Shown: positions 40,999 through 50,023 of the stretch, piece after piece | Position numbering within the stretch: the stretch's first letter is position 1 | Layout of the letters: each line of letters begins with the position of its first letter | Source of the DNA: Azospirillum sp. TSA2s | GTDB taxonomy: Bacteria > Pseudomonadota > Alphaproteobacteria > Azospirillales > Azospirillaceae | NCBI RefSeq assembly: GCF_004923315.1 | Contig: NZ_CP039643.1 | Location: 41,658-105,657 of the forward strand | Direction of reading: 5' to 3' | DNA: 64,000 bases | Made by a program: the position numbers and the translations under genes | The notes under the pieces: generated by a model | The model's input: the letters and a program-made list of their open reading frames with translations, nothing else | Database searches by the model: none | What the model was told of the DNA's origin: nothing

Positions 40999-42639
40999 AT
41001 GACGCTTATAGGAAAAATAATTAAGGCCTGGCTAGGTAAAGACCCTCCGCCCACAGCGGAAGGGCCCACACACCAAGTCCTTGCCATCCCGGAAATTACG
41101 GGAGCTGCTGGACCTTGCGACTCTGCTGAACAGACGCATCGCAGAGGAGATAGTCCACGTTCTCTTCTTAACGATTCCACCAAAAACGACAATGAGATTG
41201 CGCGCCATGATAGTTATCCTCACCCCATTCCAGCCGGTTCCATTGAGCTAAATGCGCCATCTGGCAGTGGATCCGATGCTGACATCCCAACATCTACGCC
41301 AAATCCTTCACAAATATTTTCTGGCATTCAGGCTGGCACACAACTTCCAGCTACAGATCCTCATCCGGCCCCGACTCGACGGGACAACTTCTTGTTGGAG
41401 CCAGCCTCTTCTACGATCCAGGTTAAGGAAGAGAGTGAGTTTCCCACTTTGTTTAATGCACAGCACGGCGATACCGAAGGAATTTTGTCACATTCTCAGA
41501 TTGTGAAGCGCCGCGATCGCGATAGCGCATGGCGGTCACAGCTAGCTAAATTTCAGAAGGCCCACATTGAAAGAAAATTATGGGACTCCCGACTGTTAGC
41601 CCGCCGGTATAATCCGATGTCTTTGATCGACTACTTTTTTTCCGATTACAGCAAGAGAAACGAATACAAGATTGTAGAGTTGAATCTTAACAACAAGAGG
41701 TGTGGATTATTTTTAATGCACTCAGACTTAATTGAGCTTGCGAACACCGGTAGCATAGAGGATTACCTTAATAGTCCGGAGAAAGAAGCTAGCAGATCGT
41801 ATTTAATATTGACTGAGGAATACCTGTTATCGCTGCGCTCCTCAAACTATCCTAACGTTGCTCTCTATCCAGCTTTTGATTCAAGAGAGATTCCTCTTTC
41901 TGAGTTTCATGAAGACAGGCCTGATCTGCCATTGATACGTGGTGGTGATAGGACGTTGCGGCAACTTTATGCCGAAAGCGCTGTACATTTTCTCGCTCAC
42001 GGGAAAGTTGCTGAGTGTATCTGGTCTTTTTCAGCTGATCTGATTAACGCTGGCTCGGGCACTTTCCAGCGCATCGACCGGCTAAAAGTAGATAATTCAG
42101 AGACGGACGGAGGCGTCGATGATCTCAGAAAGACCCCGTATGGACATCTTGTCACACAAGTAAAGGGAGCAACCACGTACCAGAGGAGCATCGACCCATA
42201 CGACGTAGCATCTAAGCTTTTCGTTACTAGCCGAAAGGGCCAAACATCGGAAAAGGCCAAGCTTCGCCGGATCCGGCTGTATCCGGATCTAGGCGTCAGA
42301 CGAAATGGCGCACTAGCTGACGATTTTGCTGCAGCTCACCTTCTAATGCTTGGGCGTCGGACAAGTGGAAAGATACGCCTCGTGAGCGGAAGAAGCGAGA
42401 CAACCTTGATCGCCGAGCATGGCACGACGAGGCGACTGACACTAACGCCTCCGATAGAGCGCTACCTATTTGTTACAGGACTGGACATTATCGTTCTGAA
42501 GCCACTGATGGACGGGCAATCCAATATACGGCCCGGAGTCCACGTTGACGCTAGCGCAGCTTCAAAGAAAACCGCTGATGCACTTAGATCATCCGGAGTT
42601 GTCGCTTACGATGAAAAAGTTCCATTGCATCTACGCTAG
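40999..42639 (+). CDS. Orphan 546-residue protein flanked by IS1380 fragments
   Basis: Start at the ATG at 40999 with GGAG about 11 nt upstream; the frame is open from 40924. Residues 1-170 are low complexity (Pro, Ser, Thr, Asn-rich, e.g. HPAPTRRDN) and probably disordered. From about 175 a folded region begins: RRDRDSAWRSQLAKFQKAHIERKLWDSRLLARRYNP, then strands such as YKIVELNLNNKRCGLFLMHSDLIELANTG, and a C-terminal region with ERYLFVTGLDIIVLKPL. No membrane helix, no known catalytic motif. The gene is much more AT-rich than its surroundings. It resembles an effector or defence protein by composition only; I do not recognise it. Confidence 0.7.
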   Translation: MTLIGKIIKAWLGKDPPPTAEGPTHQVLAIPEITGAAGPCDSAEQTHRRGDSPRSLLNDSTKNDNEIARHDSYPHPIPAGSIELNAPSGSGSDADIPTSTPNPSQIFSGIQAGTQLPATDPHPAPTRRDNFLLEPASSTIQVKEESEFPTLFNAQHGDTEGILSHSQIVKRRDRDSAWRSQLAKFQKAHIERKLWDSRLLARRYNPMSLIDYFFSDYSKRNEYKIVELNLNNKRCGLFLMHSDLIELANTGSIEDYLNSPEKEASRSYLILTEEYLLSLRSSNYPNVALYPAFDSREIPLSEFHEDRPDLPLIRGGDRTLRQLYAESAVHFLAHGKVAECIWSFSADLINAGSGTFQRIDRLKVDNSETDGGVDDLRKTPYGHLVTQVKGATTYQRSIDPYDVASKLFVTSRKGQTSEKAKLRRIRLYPDLGVRRNGALADDFAAAHLLMLGRRTSGKIRLVSGRSETTLIAEHGTTRRLTLTPPIERYLFVTGLDIIVLKPLMDGQSNIRPGVHVDASAASKKTADALRSSGVVAYDEKVPLHLR

Positions 42640-42757
42640 TGTTAATTTTGCCGCTTTAACCATAACCTCTAGCACTACTTTGGCAGTTCCAGCGTGATGG
42701 CGCGAGATGAGGGCTGTTGTGCAGCCCAAGGGATGACCTGCGCTGGAGGCGATCATG
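42640..42757. other. Spacer after the orphan gene
   Basis: Contains no recognisable hairpin terminator or gene; ends at the outer end of the right IS1380 fragment. Confidence 0.4.
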
Positions 42758-42959
42758 CTAGCCGGGAAGATTCATGAGGGTTGGCGGGTGTAGCGCCATC
42801 CGTTGAGCGACCGTAGGATTTGGGTGCTGAAACCAATCCCTGCCGCTTCCGGAGCGCCTACCCGCCATGGTTGATCATACCCTGCCGCTGCCCGGCCTGT
42901 CACCCGTTGCTGGAAAGCCGGTGATTGGGCGCTTTGACGGAGGGCGCCTGTCCTCTGAT
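42758..42959 (+). mobile_element. IS1380-family element, 5-prime fragment (right copy)
   Basis: Starts ctagccgggaagattcatga, then the IS leader, then a transposase start at 42867 reading MVDHTLPLPGLSPVAGKPV and GRFDGGRLSSDG. It is cut after about 31 codons by the repeat at 42960. It is the inverted relative of the left copy, so both IS heads point outward from the orphan gene. Confidence 0.85.
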
Positions 42960-42997
42960 GGGGTCACTACACGAAAGTGACCAGATTGTCCGGGATA
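42960..42997 (+). repeat. CACTACACGAAAGT-type inverted-repeat end (copy 1)
   Basis: Begins GGGGTCACTACACGAAAGTG and continues with agattgtccggga. The same word ends the element at 57361-58713 (both sides). Start GGGG recalls Tn3-type ends, but the ACG-TAAG inner end is missing, so the family is uncertain. It interrupts the IS1380 fragment, marking the left edge of a later insertion. Confidence 0.65.
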
Positions 42998-43219
42998 TAG
43001 GAACGAACCAGAAACTCAAGCTCGGGAGAGTGGAGTAACGTCAGCTCTCATGATCCGACGCCTCCCCTTCGGTTTCCAATGCCAACCTTCATCGGACATG
43101 ACCTCAAGGTCCACATTGACCCGGCTGTCAGGAGGCCGGTGTCGTCTGGAACGACGGCAGCACCTTGATCTTCGGAACCAATATGGCCAGTGCATAGCCG
43201 AGCGCTTTCGAATTGTATG

Positions 43220-45325
43220 TCAGTGACATCCGGTGCCCGGTTTCGTCGATGCTCCGCAGTTCCCGCAACCGCCACAACCGGAAGCCGGCGAATTGTCCCC
43301 AGTCACAGAACGGTGCATCAGTGCCCGCACTTTTACTGGAAGTAGATACCGCCAAAATGTCCAGGCGAGGGCAGCAGCCACCAAGGGAACGACGATGACC
43401 GACTGCCAGCCGAAACCGAATCCAACCGCAGACCGCTCTGCAATAATGGCACTCGTCAGCCGGTAGGTCGCGAACGAGGACGCGTAAGCGAAGGCGAGCA
43501 TGTAGGTGAACATCGCGGCAGGCCAGAACCGGGAGTTCGTTTCACGCCGCACCACCGACAAGGTCGACAGGCATTGGGGGGCGAAGACGTACCATGCAAG
43601 CAATGACAACGCTGTCGGCAGGCTCCACGATGTTGCCAGGGTGTCGCCCAGAGTAACCCGCAGCGCATCACCTGTGGCGCTGAGCGCATAGACGGTGCCG
43701 AGCACCCCGACGGCCACCTCCCGTGCAGCCATACCCGGCACAAGCGCGATGGCGATCTGCCAGTTAAAGCCTATGGGGGCAAGCGCCGGTTCGAGAGCAT
43801 GGCCGATCATGCCGGCAAAGGAGTGCTGAATCGCTGGGCCGGTGGCTCCTTCCGGCGCTCCGGGATAACTCGCGAGGAACCAAATCACCACCATCAGGAG
43901 GAAGATCGTGGTGCCCGCGCGGGTCAGGAAGGTCTTGGCGCGTTCGGCAAGCCCAAGGGCGATGTTGCTTGGACGGGGCAACCTGTAGGCGGGCAACTCC
44001 ATCAGCAGCGGTTCCCGGGCGCCTTGAAATAGGGTCCGCTTCAGAATGAAGGCCACCAGCAACGCCGCGAGAATGCCCGCCGCATACAGAATGAACATCA
44101 CCAAGCCCGGCAGACCGATCACGCCTCCGAACACGGGCCGATCTGGAACGAAGGCGGCGATCAGCAGTGCATAGACCGGCAGGCGTGCCGAACAGGTCAT
44201 CAGTGGTGCGATCATGATCGTCGCCAAACGGTCTGCCCGGTTTTCGATGGTCCGTGTCGCCATGACGCCGGGGACGGCGCAGGCAAAGCTGGAGAGCAAC
44301 GGGATGAACGCCCGGCCATGCAGACCGACGCCGCCCATCAACCGATCCAGAAGGAAGGCCGCACGTGCCATATAGCCGGAATCCTCCAGCACCTGAATGA
44401 ACAGGAAAAGCACAAGGATTTGCGGGAGAAAGATGACGACACTGCCGACACCCGCGATGACGCCGTCGGTCAGAAGACTGTTCAAGGGGCCGGCCGGCAT
44501 GCCGGAGGCGACGGCGTCCTTCGTCCAGCTCAACCCGGCATCGATCAGGTCCATCGGCAGCTTCGCCCATGCGAATACCGCCTGAAACATCAGGAAAAGG
44601 ATCAGCAGGAGAACACCGAGACCGAGCACCGGCTGCAGCAAAACCGCGTCGATGCGCCGCGTTACGGTATGGGGGCTGGACGGAGTGCGCACCGCCTGCG
44701 CGAGAATGGATTCGACTGCACGGTGATATGCGCGCAGCTCCTGCGAACTTGGCTCGGTCCAGCCTGGAGCGCCTTTCTCCAGCCCGGCGGAAGCATCGCT
44801 GCCGACACCGCGATCGATCCGATCGATCAGGTCCTGGACGCCGTCCCGGCGGACCGCCACCATGGGCACCACCGGCATGTCGAGCGCAATGGACAGGGCT
44901 TCCACGTCGATACTGCAGCCACGCCGTTCGGCCATATCCATCATGTTCAGCGCCAGGATCACCGGGCGACCGACCCGCTTCAACTCCAGAACGAGGCGCA
45001 AGTTGAGCCGCAGGTTGGTGGCATCGACGACGCAGACCAGAATGTCCGGAACGGCTTCTCCGTCCCGCCGCCCAAGCACAACGTCACGGGTCACCTCCTC
45101 GTCCGGCGAGCGGGCGCGCAATGAATAGGTGCCGGGCAAATCAAGCACTCGCAGGCGTCGCCCGGTGGGGCCGACACAGCGGCCCTCCTTCCGCTCGACC
45201 GTGACGCCCGGATAGTTGGCAACCTTTTGCCGGCTGCCTGTCAGCGCATTGAACAGAGCGGTCTTGCCGCAGTTGGGGTTTCCAACGAGGGCGACCAGCG
45301 GGGCCGCAAGGATGGCTTCCGGCAT
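43220..45325 (-). CDS. feoB: FeoB ferrous iron transporter
   Basis: 701 residues from the ATG at 45323-45325, in TGATG overlap with the feoA stop. The N-terminal G domain has GNPNCGKTALFNALTG near residue 15, YPGVTVE, LDLPGTYSL and the NMMD box. About eight or more membrane segments follow from residue 225, with the conserved FFxxxxxLEDSGYMAR-like QVLEDSGYMARAAFLLD and the CSARLPVY iron-path motif near 380. The tail ends in GCGGCGNCGASTKPGTGCH, a Cys/His cluster that could bind iron or a [4Fe-4S] cluster; no feoC gene was seen. It is the last gene of feoAB. Confidence 0.95.
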   Translation of the reverse strand: MPEAILAAPLVALVGNPNCGKTALFNALTGSRQKVANYPGVTVERKEGRCVGPTGRRLRVLDLPGTYSLRARSPDEEVTRDVVLGRRDGEAVPDILVCVVDATNLRLNLRLVLELKRVGRPVILALNMMDMAERRGCSIDVEALSIALDMPVVPMVAVRRDGVQDLIDRIDRGVGSDASAGLEKGAPGWTEPSSQELRAYHRAVESILAQAVRTPSSPHTVTRRIDAVLLQPVLGLGVLLLILFLMFQAVFAWAKLPMDLIDAGLSWTKDAVASGMPAGPLNSLLTDGVIAGVGSVVIFLPQILVLFLFIQVLEDSGYMARAAFLLDRLMGGVGLHGRAFIPLLSSFACAVPGVMATRTIENRADRLATIMIAPLMTCSARLPVYALLIAAFVPDRPVFGGVIGLPGLVMFILYAAGILAALLVAFILKRTLFQGAREPLLMELPAYRLPRPSNIALGLAERAKTFLTRAGTTIFLLMVVIWFLASYPGAPEGATGPAIQHSFAGMIGHALEPALAPIGFNWQIAIALVPGMAAREVAVGVLGTVYALSATGDALRVTLGDTLATSWSLPTALSLLAWYVFAPQCLSTLSVVRRETNSRFWPAAMFTYMLAFAYASSFATYRLTSAIIAERSAVGFGFGWQSVIVVPLVAAALAWTFWRYLLPVKVRALMHRSVTGDNSPASGCGGCGNCGASTKPGTGCH

Positions 45326-45612
45326 CACCGCTGGTCTCCATGAATATCGACGAGTACGGCGTTCGCCTCATTGCGACGAAGCGCGATCGTGTGGTCGTTG
45401 ACACGGATCGCGATGGGATCGCGCGCGGGAAATCCTTCATGCAGGATTTCGATGGCCGCACCTTCGATCAGCCCCATTTCGATGAGCCGCCGCTCCAGCT
45501 CACCAGTTGGCAGCGTCGTTGCGACCGCTCCCTCATCCAGGCCGGCCACCTCGGCCCGGACACCCTTGCGCAGGCCGCCAAGTGGTTGGCGGAGCAACAC
45601 CGATCTTTGCAT
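45325..45612 (-). CDS. feoA: FeoA-like SH3-domain protein
   Basis: 95 residues from the ATG at 45610-45612. The FeoA SH3-like pattern is seen in LERRLIEMGLIEGAAIEILHEG, then DPIAIRVNDHTIALRRNEANAVLVD. FeoA modulates FeoB at the inner face of the membrane. It overlaps feoB by one base and is the first gene of the operon; a Fur-type palindrome lies about 100 nt upstream. Confidence 0.9.
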   Translation of the reverse strand: MQRSVLLRQPLGGLRKGVRAEVAGLDEGAVATTLPTGELERRLIEMGLIEGAAIEILHEGFPARDPIAIRVNDHTIALRRNEANAVLVDIHGDQR

Positions 45613-45713
45613 CGTCGATAAAATCCCCTGGATTATCCCGCGCACAGGCAGTCCGCCTTCTCGACACTGACGTTCGGTTTGGTGCGGGCCATCGGGCCGA
45701 AGCATCCTGAAAA

Positions 45714-45728
45714 TGCAAATGATCCGCA
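45714..45728. promoter_or_regulatory. Candidate Fur-type box upstream of feoAB
   Basis: tgcaaatgatccgca is an imperfect 7-1-7 palindrome (5 of 7 pairs) close to the TGCAAAT-based Fur/Mur sites of alphaproteobacteria. It lies 102 nt before the feoA start and 243 nt before the divergent gene at 45971. The rest of 45613-45970 holds no gene. Confidence 0.45.
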
Positions 45729-45970
45729 ATAGCAGATACGAGGCGCACACGTCTGTCGGCCAAACATTGGGAATTTGTATAGTTCCTGTGAGCTGCCGGT
45801 AAGGAAAAGAGACGCCACTCCATTCTCTCCTCTCGGACCGCGTATGCTCCGGCGGCACTAACTTCCGACATTGGGATTTTTCAACACCGGGTCCACCGCC
45901 GGCGAACCTTGCCGACCCTAGGCTTCTTCCGAGCCGCGAAATCACCGCGAACATGCGAAGGAGCCATCCA

Positions 45971-46765
45971 ATGCACGCGACACACGACGCACGAGCGTCC
46001 GGCACCGGTATGCTGAACAAGGTGCCGGAGGTAACGCTCATCTTCTGGATCATCAAGATCATGTCCACCACGGTGGGCGAAACCGGGGCCGACTATCTGG
46101 CCGTCCATGTCGGCCTGGGGACCGGCCTGACCGGCGGGATCATGGCCATGCTGCTGGGCGGCGCATTGCTGCTGCAACTGCGTGCGCGGGCTTATGTGCC
46201 CTGGATCTACTGGTTGACCGTCGTTCTGGTCAGCGTCGTCGGCACCCAGATCACGGATGCGCTGACGGACGGCCTGAACGTCAGTCTCTACGTCAGCACC
46301 ACGGTGTTCGCGGTGGCCCTGGCGGCGATTTTCGCCACTTGGTATGCGGCTGAACGGACCCTGTCGATCCACACCATCGTCACCAGCCGTCGCGAGGTGT
46401 TCTACTGGACGGCGATCCTCTTCACCTTCGCCCTGGGCACGGCGGCCGGTGACCTTGCGACCGAGGCGCTCCAACTCGGCTTCCGGCTCGGCGTGCTCGT
46501 CTTCGGCGGGCTGATCGCGCTTGTCACGTTGGCCTACTACCGCGGCGCCAACCCGATCCTGACCTTCTGGATCGCTTATGTGCTGACGCGGCCGCTTGGC
46601 GCATCGCTGGGCGATTTCCTGTCGCAGGCCCAGCAGTACGGTGGTCTGGGTCTCGGCACGATCATGACCAGCGCCGTCTTCCTGGTCGTCATCGTGGCCC
46701 TGGTGGCGATGGTGAGCGTCACCACCGCTCAGCATCGCAATGCATCCGTAGGCGATGAAGCCTGA
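45971..46765 (+). CDS. COG4705-type membrane protein
   Basis: 264 residues from the ATG at 45971, with AGGAG 7 nt upstream. It opens with [31 protein letters not shown], the signature of COG4705 membrane-anchored proteins, and the same motif is weakly repeated at [31 protein letters not shown] near residue 140. About eight membrane segments are visible in two halves, so the protein is an internal duplication. These proteins often lie near PepSY and two-component genes and have been linked to metal stress, but the substrate is unknown. Divergent from feoAB. Confidence 0.8.
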   Translation: MHATHDARASGTGMLNKVPEVTLIFWIIKIMSTTVGETGADYLAVHVGLGTGLTGGIMAMLLGGALLLQLRARAYVPWIYWLTVVLVSVVGTQITDALTDGLNVSLYVSTTVFAVALAAIFATWYAAERTLSIHTIVTSRREVFYWTAILFTFALGTAAGDLATEALQLGFRLGVLVFGGLIALVTLAYYRGANPILTFWIAYVLTRPLGASLGDFLSQAQQYGGLGLGTIMTSAVFLVVIVALVAMVSVTTAQHRNASVGDEA

Positions 46766-46799
46766 TCATCCTTTCCTTCATGCAAAGCAGAGATCGTCG

Positions 46800-47201
46800 A
46801 TGAAACACTCCTGGATCGCACTCCCCGCTGTGGCGCTCGTTGCCACGGGTGCCGTGGCAGTCACATATTTCATGCCGGTAGCAGGCGCGGTTTCGCAGGC
46901 CGAAGCGTCTGCCGGACTGGGCGACATCTCGGGCTTCCGCAAGATTGTCGTCGATACGGCGGCCCTGGTCGATAAAGGGGACCTTGCGGGCGCGAAGATC
47001 CGCATCAAGGATCTTGAAACGTCATGGGACGAGGCGGAAGCGGGCCTGAAGCCCCGAGCACCGAGCCAGTGGCATGCGGTCGACAAAGCCATCGACGGGG
47101 CACTGTCGGCTTTGCGCGATAGCGCCCCGACGGTGGCCGCGTGCAAGAAGGCTTTGACGACCCTGCTCGATACCATGGACAGCAACGGCACACATGGCTG
47201 A
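46800..47201 (+). CDS. Exported small protein downstream of COG4705 gene
   Basis: 133 residues from the ATG at 46800. An N-terminal signal or anchor segment ([20 protein letters not shown]) precedes a helical periplasmic region: [41 protein letters not shown] and a C-terminal helix with [19 protein letters not shown]. The pattern suggests a four-helix bundle. I know similar exported proteins next to COG4705 genes but no function. It follows that gene by 34 nt and is probably co-transcribed. Confidence 0.7.
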   Translation: MKHSWIALPAVALVATGAVAVTYFMPVAGAVSQAEASAGLGDISGFRKIVVDTAALVDKGDLAGAKIRIKDLETSWDEAEAGLKPRAPSQWHAVDKAIDGALSALRDSAPTVAACKKALTTLLDTMDSNGTHG

Positions 47202-47398
47202 GTGACCATCGCGCCGACCAGCGGCTGCCGGTTTGACGGGGCTGACGACACAATAGTCGGACCTTCCGAAGGGGAGAGGCGCGGTGGGCATTCCCATCGC
47301 GCCTTTTCGATGTGTCGGCGGTGGGGTGCGGGAGGGGGCCGCCGGCATATTCGACATGCCTTCAAGGGCGCTGGAGCCGGTGCCGATCCAAAGAAAAT

Positions 47399-47422
47399 GG
47401 CCCGGAAGTCTCCTTCCGGGCC
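47399..47422 (-). terminator. Strong terminator after the PepSY gene
   Basis: ggcccggaag (47399-47408) and cttccgggcc (47413-47422) form a perfect 10-bp GC-rich stem around tctc. On the minus strand it is followed by attttcttt, a good poly-U tract, 20 nt after the PepSY gene stop. Confidence 0.8.
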
Positions 47423-47442
47423 AGACACGGACGTCATCAAGA

Positions 47443-47796
47443 TCATTCGGCGTCGTTGTCTTCCTGCTCTTCAGCATCGCCCTGTGCGACATGACGCTTC
47501 ACAACACTGCCGGAGGCTGCGTCCACGACCACAGTCTCGGTCGCCTTGTCCTTGGCGACCTCGACACCGAAGGCCACCTTTCCATTTTCCTGCAGGATGT
47601 CGGCAGACAGTGCCTTGCCGCCGGTTTCCTGTTCGGCAGCGGTCACCGCCTGCGACAACGAGATCTTCGCCTGCGACAGCGCCGACAGGTCACGGGCGTC
47701 TTCATGGGTCTTCTGGGCGGCGTGCGCGCCATAACCGATGCCAGCTACCAGCAGTGCCGCACAGATCGCAGACGCGGGCTTCATGACGGTCTTCAT
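47443..47796 (-). CDS. Periplasmic PepSY-domain protein
   Basis: 117 residues. The signal peptide ends near AHAAQ. One PepSY domain follows: ISLSQAVTAAEQETGGKAL, then VAFGVEVAKDKATETVVVDAASG, with the typical VDAxxG ending, and an acidic tail EEQEDNDAE. PepSY proteins are often made under the control of a neighbouring two-component system and may bind metals or inhibit proteases. A 17-bp motif shared with the two-component promoter lies 82 nt upstream. Confidence 0.85.
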   Translation of the reverse strand: MKTVMKPASAICAALLVAGIGYGAHAAQKTHEDARDLSALSQAKISLSQAVTAAEQETGGKALSADILQENGKVAFGVEVAKDKATETVVVDAASGSVVKRHVAQGDAEEQEDNDAE

Positions 47797-47877
47797 ACGA
47801 ATCGCTCCTGTTGCGGGGCGTCATGCCCCGGTATAGACGATCCTAGGCGGGGCTGGCTTACCGGCCTTTGGCGAGCG

Positions 47878-47894
47878 CTATACGGTTTGGTAAG
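47878..47894. promoter_or_regulatory. Motif shared with the two-component promoter (PepSY copy)
   Basis: ctatacggtttggtaag, 14 of 17 bases the same as ctatacggatttgtaac at 52203-52219, in the same orientation and at a similar distance from its gene (82 and 100 nt). Candidate binding site of the OmpR-type regulator. The rest of 47797-48014 has no gene. Confidence 0.5.
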
Positions 47895-48014
47895 ATCGAG
47901 GCCGCGGCTTCGCCATGACCGGCGGCAGGCCCTCTGGATCGGTCAACCAAGACCGGCAACTCGTCAGCGGTAAGGCCCAATTTGGACCGGAGTGCAGGCA
48001 GGCAACGGGGGCGA

Positions 48015-48647
48015 TCAACGGTTCGGCTTCGCCGGGGTGCGCAGTCGCCGCCATAGGAACCAGGCCACCGCCGCCACCATCACGACGATCACCAGAACGT
48101 CGAAGCGATGCATCCAGTCCCTCAGCGTCGGGTCGCTGTTCCAGCGTTCTCCCAGCGCGTAGCCGACATAGGCCAGCCCGAAGCACCAGGGCCAGGAACC
48201 GATGAAGGTGTAGAGATGGAAGCGGAGCCTCGGCATCCCGGCCATCCCGGCGGGAAAGGCGATGAAGGTCCGCACCACCGGCAGCAGCCGGGCGACCAGC
48301 ACCGCCGGTCCGCCGAGCCGGGAGAAGAAGCGCTCCGCCAGATCGAGGTCGTGCTCGTCGAGCAGGACGTAGCGGCCCCAGCGCCGGATGAGCGGACGTC
48401 CGCCCCGCCGTCCCACCGCATAGGCGATCTCGGACCCCAGGTTGCAGCCGATGGCGCCGACGGTGGCGACCAGCATCAGGTTGAAGTGTCCTGTCGAGAC
48501 GAGATAGCCGGCGAAGGGCATGATGACCTCCGACGGCAGCGGAATGCAGGCGGATTCCAGCGCCATCAGCATCGCGACGCCGGGATACCCCAGCGTCGCG
48601 ATGACCGACACGATGATCGACCCGAGCGCTTCGAGAAGATGCCCCAC
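48015..48647 (-). CDS. DedA-family membrane protein, copy 1
   Basis: 210 residues, about six membrane segments. DedA/VTT signatures are present: ESACIPLPSEVIMPFAGYL near residue 30, NLGSEIAYAVGRRGGR near 69, FFSRLGGPAVLVARLLPVVRTFIAFPAGMAGM near 105. DedA proteins are half-transporters or flippases for undecaprenyl phosphate and phospholipids. It follows the PAP2 gene by 7 nt, which suits coupled recycling of undecaprenyl diphosphate. Confidence 0.92.
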   Translation of the reverse strand: MGHLLEALGSIIVSVIATLGYPGVAMLMALESACIPLPSEVIMPFAGYLVSTGHFNLMLVATVGAIGCNLGSEIAYAVGRRGGRPLIRRWGRYVLLDEHDLDLAERFFSRLGGPAVLVARLLPVVRTFIAFPAGMAGMPRLRFHLYTFIGSWPWCFGLAYVGYALGERWNSDPTLRDWMHRFDVLVIVVMVAAVAWFLWRRLRTPAKPNR

Positions 48648-48654
48648 CGCGCCC

Positions 48655-49263
48655 TCACCCGCGGTCCAGCGGGAACAGGACGGCGGGCAGATGCAGAAGC
48701 CGCACGGTTCCCTCGTAAAGCCGTATGATGGCCGGCGTCAGCATCCGGTCGATTAGGGGCCAGACCGGAACGACCAGCAGCGATGCCGTGGTGGCGACCA
48801 GAAGCGCGCCGGCCATGTCCAGCGGGAAGTGAACACCGAGATAGATGCGCGCCCAGGCGACGCCGACGCCGAAGGCCATCATCCCCCAGCCCAACCGCGG
48901 CCAGGATCCGCGCAGCAACAGGCTGATCCCGATCGTCCACATGAAGGTCGCATGGTCGCTGGGGAAGGATGAGTCGGCCGCATGCGGGATCAGCTGGTGC
49001 CCCAACCCGATCATGAAGGGGCGCGGATGCTGCCAGAAGGCGCCGATCACCGTGTTGATCAGGGCCGCCGTCAGCAGGGCGCAACCGGCGCCGACCAGGG
49101 CAGAACGCCCGTTGTGCCGTCCCCACACCCACAGCACCGCGATCAGCGCCGCCGCCAGCACCACCACGTCATCCGCCAGGAAGCGTGCCAGCAGCAGAAG
49201 CATGGTCTGTGGATCGGGCGGGGCGTTCAGCAGGAGGAACAGATGCCGATTCAGAGCTTCCAT
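48655..49263 (-). CDS. PAP2-family phosphatase (undecaprenyl-diphosphatase type)
   Basis: 202 residues with five or six membrane segments. The PAP2 acid phosphatase motifs are HPRPFM near residue 79, SSFPSDHATF near 96 and ARIYLGVHFPLDMAGA near 139, giving the catalytic histidines. BcrC/YbjG-type enzymes dephosphorylate undecaprenyl diphosphate and can aid envelope stress or peptide-antibiotic resistance. It sits between two DedA genes in the same direction. Confidence 0.9.
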   Translation of the reverse strand: MEALNRHLFLLLNAPPDPQTMLLLLARFLADDVVVLAAALIAVLWVWGRHNGRSALVGAGCALLTAALINTVIGAFWQHPRPFMIGLGHQLIPHAADSSFPSDHATFMWTIGISLLLRGSWPRLGWGMMAFGVGVAWARIYLGVHFPLDMAGALLVATTASLLVVPVWPLIDRMLTPAIIRLYEGTVRLLHLPAVLFPLDRG

Positions 49264-49347
49264 GAGCGAGGTCCACTTGTTTCGATGCGATGACAGGCCG
49301 GGCAGACAGATGGGCAGTGCGGGGCGCTTCGTGCGTGACGCCGAAGG

Positions 49348-50019
49348 CTAGGGCTGGAGCGTTCGGGTGAGTTCGGGAGACTGGCGGGGATCGGCGAAGG
49401 CCCGGTCTGCGGCACGCTGCAGGCGTTCTTCATGACGCCGCGCATATCGCCAACCCAAAACGGCGGCGACCAGGGCGATGCCGCCTGCACCGACCGCCAG
49501 AGGGCCATGATAACGCTCCAGTGCCTGCCCGAAGCTCCAGCCGCCCAGTCCGAACGCAATGGACCAGAGCAGCCCGCCGCAGGCATTGGCGACCAGGAAT
49601 CGGCGCCAACACATACGGTTGGCGCCGGCGAGCAGCGCGGTCAGCACCCGCAGCAGCGCCACGAACCGCCCGAGCAGCACGACCTTGCCACCGTGCCGTT
49701 GGAACAGGTACTGGCCGAGCCGCAGCCGGGGTTCGGTCAACCGCAAGAGCGCCCCATAGCGCACCAGCAGCCGGTAGCCGTAGCGCCGACCGATCAGGAA
49801 GCCGACATTGTCACCCACCACAGCACCCGCAGCCGCCGCGCCGATCACGAACTCGATCCGGAAATCCGGAGATGCCGCCGCCAGGATCGATCCGGCGATC
49901 AGAGTCGTCTCTCCCGGCAAGGGCAGCCCCATGCTTTCCAGCGCAACCACACCGGCGATCAGCCAATAGCCGTAGCTGGTCAGAAGTTGGGGAATCAGGC
50001 CGTGGAGCGGGACAGACAT
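49348..50019 (-). CDS. DedA-family membrane protein, copy 2
   Basis: 223 residues from the ATG at 50017-50019 with GAGGTG upstream. Conserved blocks are VALESMGLPLPGETTLIAGS near 25, GDNVGFLIGRRYGYRLL near 70 and FQRHGGKVVLLGRFVALLRVLTALLAGANRM near 108. The paralogue at 48015 is only distantly similar, so this is not a recent duplication. It lies 4 nt after the kinase stop, so it is probably part of the regulator-kinase-DedA-PAP2-DedA operon. Confidence 0.92.
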   Translation of the reverse strand: MSVPLHGLIPQLLTSYGYWLIAGVVALESMGLPLPGETTLIAGSILAAASPDFRIEFVIGAAAAGAVVGDNVGFLIGRRYGYRLLVRYGALLRLTEPRLRLGQYLFQRHGGKVVLLGRFVALLRVLTALLAGANRMCWRRFLVANACGGLLWSIAFGLGGWSFGQALERYHGPLAVGAGGIALVAAVLGWRYARRHEERLQRAADRAFADPRQSPELTRTLQP

Positions 50020-50023
50020 CGTG

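Noticed and set aside
42960..42997. Assigning the CACTACACGAAAGT ends to the Tn3 family
   Set aside because: They start GGGG but lack the ACG-TAAG inner end present in the four other repeats, so the family was left open.
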